Shown piece by piece: positions 62,164 through 64,000 of a stretch of 64,000 bases of DNA; within the stretch, counting starts at the first letter, position 1, and each line of letters begins with the position of its first letter. The notes under the pieces are model-generated. The model saw only the letters and a list, made by a program, of their open reading frames with translations. It did no database searches and was not told the DNA's origin. Source of the stretch: Silicimonas sp. (GTDB lineage: Bacteria > Pseudomonadota > Alphaproteobacteria > Rhodobacterales > Rhodobacteraceae). Where the stretch lies: assembly GCA_022820365.1 (NCBI GenBank), contig JAJEFO010000019.1:1-64000 (forward strand), read 5' to 3'. The position numbers and the translations under genes are program-made.

Positions 62164-62412
62164 ATGATGAAGACCTACAGCGTGCACTTTCAATTTTTGA
62201 CTGTAGATGCGGCGAAGGCAGCGCAAGAGGAAACAGAAGGATCGGAACTCAACCCCGAAAACGCTCAAGATCAAACATGGGTCATTCTTCGTAACATTAC
62301 GCCGGACGAAGCCTTTGCGTTCCACGAAAGGCATGGTTGTGAAATGGTGGTCAAACGCAGACCCAAAGGTTTTTACGGTGAGCCGAGGCCGAATACCGAC
62401 CTCCTGGTTTAA
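62164..62412 (+). CDS. Hypothetical protein of the element
   Basis: An 82-aa protein of unknown family with KTYSVHFQFLTVDAAKAAQE and PDEAFAFHERHGCEMVVKRR. It is mixed alpha-beta in look and has no membrane or signal segment. GGAGG precedes ATG 62164 (spacing 4) and ATG 62167 (spacing 7), so either may be used. It follows the AlpA-type gene by 67 bp and may be co-transcribed. Confidence 0.65.
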   Translation: MMKTYSVHFQFLTVDAAKAAQEETEGSELNPENAQDQTWVILRNITPDEAFAFHERHGCEMVVKRRPKGFYGEPRPNTDLLV

Positions 62413-62467
62413 CTGACGAAGGCTAGGAGGCGCGACGGTGCAAAGGGTAAAGCGCTGAATGGGGTGC

Positions 62468-63058
62468 CTACTGCCCCGAAGGCTTTGAAGGCGCGTCAAG
62501 CGACGTGATCCGGTCGCGGCACTCAATGCCGGAACCATCGACAGGCTGGAGCTTGACTTTGACGAAAATGATTCTTGCCAACTTCGCCCCAAGATCTTCA
62601 TCCCTGTCACGCCGAAAGCCGTCATGAGAAAACCATTGGTCAATGATTTGGGTCGCTATGTCCATCCAACTTTCTGTGGCCGCTTCATCCATGCCCGATA
62701 GCGTCGCAATTCCCAGCACCTGCTCTATGACACGCCGTCGAACGTAATTGCACCATTCGTGGTCAATGAAGATGTTATCCTGCACATCTCGAAATAGGGC
62801 AGAAATCTCGATTTCGTTGTTGTCCCAATGGTAACCCGCCCAGGCGGCCCAGAGTTCCACAGGTGCACCAAGCAGCCACTCTTCGGACTCGACATCGTAC
62901 ATGTCCCGAGCTTCATCATTAATCGCGTCCATGCCCCTATCCCATAGCGTGACGGGTTGACTCATTAGCCAATTCCCAATCGGGCCAGGTTCTGCGCTCG
63001 ATTGGAGCGGGCAAAGCGCAACCGTTACTGCCGCAACTGCCATCACCGCAAATTTCAT
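62468..63058 (-). CDS. Hypothetical exported protein of the element
   Basis: A 196-aa protein with a signal peptide (MKFAVMAVAAVTVALCPLQS, cleavage near SSA-EP) and a Trp-rich mature part: MSQPVTLWDRGMDAINDEAR, WLLGAPVELWAAWAGYHWDN, WCNYVRRRVIEQVLG. No family is recognised. The start at 63058 is fixed by the signal peptide. It lies 73 bp downstream of the short Cys-containing gene on the same strand, and its periplasmic location is odd for small element cargo. Confidence 0.7.
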   Translation of the reverse strand: MKFAVMAVAAVTVALCPLQSSAEPGPIGNWLMSQPVTLWDRGMDAINDEARDMYDVESEEWLLGAPVELWAAWAGYHWDNNEIEISALFRDVQDNIFIDHEWCNYVRRRVIEQVLGIATLSGMDEAATESWMDIATQIIDQWFSHDGFRRDRDEDLGAKLARIIFVKVKLQPVDGSGIECRDRITSLDAPSKPSGQ

Positions 63059-63131
63059 GTCTGCATCCTTCCATCCCATGCGAAATCGAAGGGGCGTCCC
63101 TTGGCAGGACGTCCCTCCATGGCTGCTCAGT

Positions 63132-63308
63132 TTAGCCGCTTATATCCGTGACGGTCACGCACACTTCCCGGCAGCGATCGTTTACGCAAACTTTTTCGCA
63201 CTCGGTCTTTGTGATAACCGTCTTTTGCGCTATTGCCACGGCAGCTTTGCCGAGTTGTTCCCCAATGGCTCGCGCCTCCTCCTGTGTGATGCTGAACGTG
63301 TCTGACAT
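63132..63308 (-). CDS. Short Cys-containing protein (58 aa)
   Basis: This frame is short but well supported: AGGAGGAG lies just upstream of the ATG at 63308. It encodes MSDTFSITQEEARAIGEQLG, a middle helix, and a C-terminal stretch TECEKVCVNDRCREVCVTV with four Cys in sixteen residues. The Cys spacing suggests a metal site or a disulfide-bonded knuckle. No signal peptide is present. It may be the first gene of a unit with the exported protein downstream. Confidence 0.65.
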   Translation of the reverse strand: MSDTFSITQEEARAIGEQLGKAAVAIAQKTVITKTECEKVCVNDRCREVCVTVTDISG

Positions 63309-63401
63309 TGTGTCTCCTCCTATAGGTGTCGCGAACCAAGTGCCCGCGCTTCTACGCTTGCCGCGTTCATTGCTTCCGTCAACCCAGACGCCCGAATCCG
63401 T

Positions 63402-63421
63402 CCTGAATCTACAGATTCAGG
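63402..63421. promoter_or_regulatory. Near-perfect palindrome upstream of the 58-aa gene
   Basis: CCTGAATCT-AC-AGATTCAGG has two perfect 9-bp arms with only two bases between, about 94 bases before the start of the short minus-strand gene. With so small a loop it is more likely a dimeric repressor site than a terminator. Confidence 0.5.
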
Positions 63422-63576
63422 GGTCCGAAATTGGCTCTCTCGTTGAGTTCGTGACCGTTTGACGGGTCATAGCACGACGAGCGCAACGCTACGGACCATG
63501 AAAACAAGTCGAATCGCTAATCGGAAGGCGGATGACGCCGGATTGGAGAAAACAGCGCCACCCATGGGAGCACTTC

Positions 63577-63708
63577 TCATGCCAGCGTCTCGGAGTCAAA
63601 TGAGCCACGCCGGATCAGGGAAACGGCGCGGCCCAAGGCCAGGTCACACGTTGCCGATGTGGAGTCCACGCCATCATGGACAGACCCAGCCAATTCGTCC
63701 CTAATCAC
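63577..63708 (-). CDS. Possible small protein (43 aa)
   Basis: A GTG-started frame directly downstream of the zinc-ribbon gene and in the same frame after its stop. It encodes MIRDELAGSVHDGVDSTSAT and LALGRAVSLIRRGSFDSETL with a protein-like composition. No clear ribosome binding site is seen and no family is recognised, so the call is tentative. Confidence 0.3.
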   Translation of the reverse strand: MIRDELAGSVHDGVDSTSATCDLALGRAVSLIRRGSFDSETLA

Positions 63709-63723
63709 GCCATCGAAGGCGCG

Positions 63724-63909
63724 TCAACGCAAATGCTTTTCCGCACACACGCGGCAACGCGATGTGCGCTTGCGGCCCGCACCTTTCGCCGGATCGTCGT
63801 CCGGCTCGATGGGAGCGCCGCAGTCACGGCAAAGACCCAACGCCTTGCGCTTTTCACGCATGGCCCGGACGCGCTCGGTCGAAGTCTGTTTCTTAGTCTG
63901 GTTTTCCAT
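63724..63909 (-). CDS. Small zinc-ribbon protein
   Basis: A 61-aa protein with a basic N-terminus (TERVRAMREKRKALGL) followed by a two-knuckle zinc site, LCRDCGAPIE and SRCRVCAEKHLR, that is CxxC-x(n)-CxxC. Such proteins occur in phages and integrative elements and may bind DNA or RNA. AGGAT precedes the ATG. It is the rightmost gene visible in the element. Confidence 0.7.
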   Translation of the reverse strand: MENQTKKQTSTERVRAMREKRKALGLCRDCGAPIEPDDDPAKGAGRKRTSRCRVCAEKHLR

Positions 63910-63949
63910 CTATCCTGTTACACCCTATAGAATGCGTGGCGCACGGGGA

Positions 63950-63971
63950 AGCGGGCCGTTTCCGGCCCGCT
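63950..63971. terminator. Stem-loop near the right edge
   Basis: AGCGGGCCG (63950-63958) pairs perfectly with CGGCCCGCT (63963-63971) around TTTC. It lies 41 bases upstream of the zinc-ribbon start, so it may end a minus-strand gene that enters from beyond the right edge. The U-run is poor (TTCC on the minus strand). Confidence 0.5.
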
Positions 63972-64000
63972 CTGCCGGTGCGTCAAGCCCGCATGGGCAT

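Noticed and set aside
63459..63704. 81-aa plus-strand frame in the element
   Set aside because: No ribosome binding site and a low-complexity Pro/Arg/Ser/His composition; the minus strand has the more protein-like small frame.

Overview
The window looks like a chromosome segment of a GC-rich alphaproteobacterium, probably Rhodobacterales-like. The evidence is gene content and order: a DsbA-family protein, DUF721 and mutY side by side; DUF3576, leuS, lptE and holA in a row; and alphaproteobacterial DUF2125, Zur and tripartite tricarboxylate transporter (TTT) genes. No rRNA, tRNA or CRISPR array was seen. No database search was possible, so every assignment rests on motifs read by eye.

Layout. 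(1) 1-5.3 kb is a mobile or defence-like patch: the tail of an off-edge gene, an Rpn-type nuclease, a decayed second copy of that same tail, a frameshifted small gene, and a 1045-aa PLD-helicase-DUF3427 protein. (2) 5.9-24 kb is mostly housekeeping: DsbA-like oxidoreductase, DUF721, mutY, an inositol-phosphatase-family enzyme, pmbA, a CoxG-like protein, DUF2125, holA-lptE-leuS, DUF3576, a TPR-sulfotransferase, yggS, an L,D-transpeptidase, ribA, an OmpR-type regulator and a glutamine amidotransferase. (3) 24-37.7 kb is a catabolic island built around a GntR regulator. Leftward run a TTT importer (tctCBA), a sulfatase, a broken SDR and a ThDP enzyme. Rightward run split-transketolase halves that bracket an SDR, a 2-oxoacid dehydrogenase E1 alpha/beta pair and a free-standing lipoyl domain, followed by a mandelate-racemase-type enolase-superfamily enzyme. 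The likely theme is uptake and breakdown of a sulfated or acidic carbon source, but the substrate is unknown. (4) 38-43.3 kb holds an M3 peptidase and the zinc system zur-znuC-znuB divergent from znuA, with two operator-like repeats between them. (5) 43.8-60.2 kb is a quaternary-amine (betaine-type) region: an MttB-family methyltransferase, a GcvT/FAD dehydrogenase, a deleted second copy of that dehydrogenase, a second sulfatase, a decayed IS605-type tnpB element, a hydroxyisobutyrate-dehydrogenase-family gene, a PanB-like gene, a ProXWV importer, a GlxA/GbdR-type activator and a Rieske oxygenase with a one-base frameshift. A shared inverted repeat, ATTGG(N1 or N3)CCAAT, lies upstream of three of these transcription units and suggests one regulon. 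(6) 60.2-64 kb is the left end of an integrative element. Its tyrosine integrase sits where an SDR gene is cut short; an AlpA-type regulator and several small unknown genes follow, two of which encode short Cys-containing proteins.

Many genes here are broken (SDR twice, Rieske, GcvT copy, tnpB, the gene before the helicase), so the accessory regions appear to be in active turnover.
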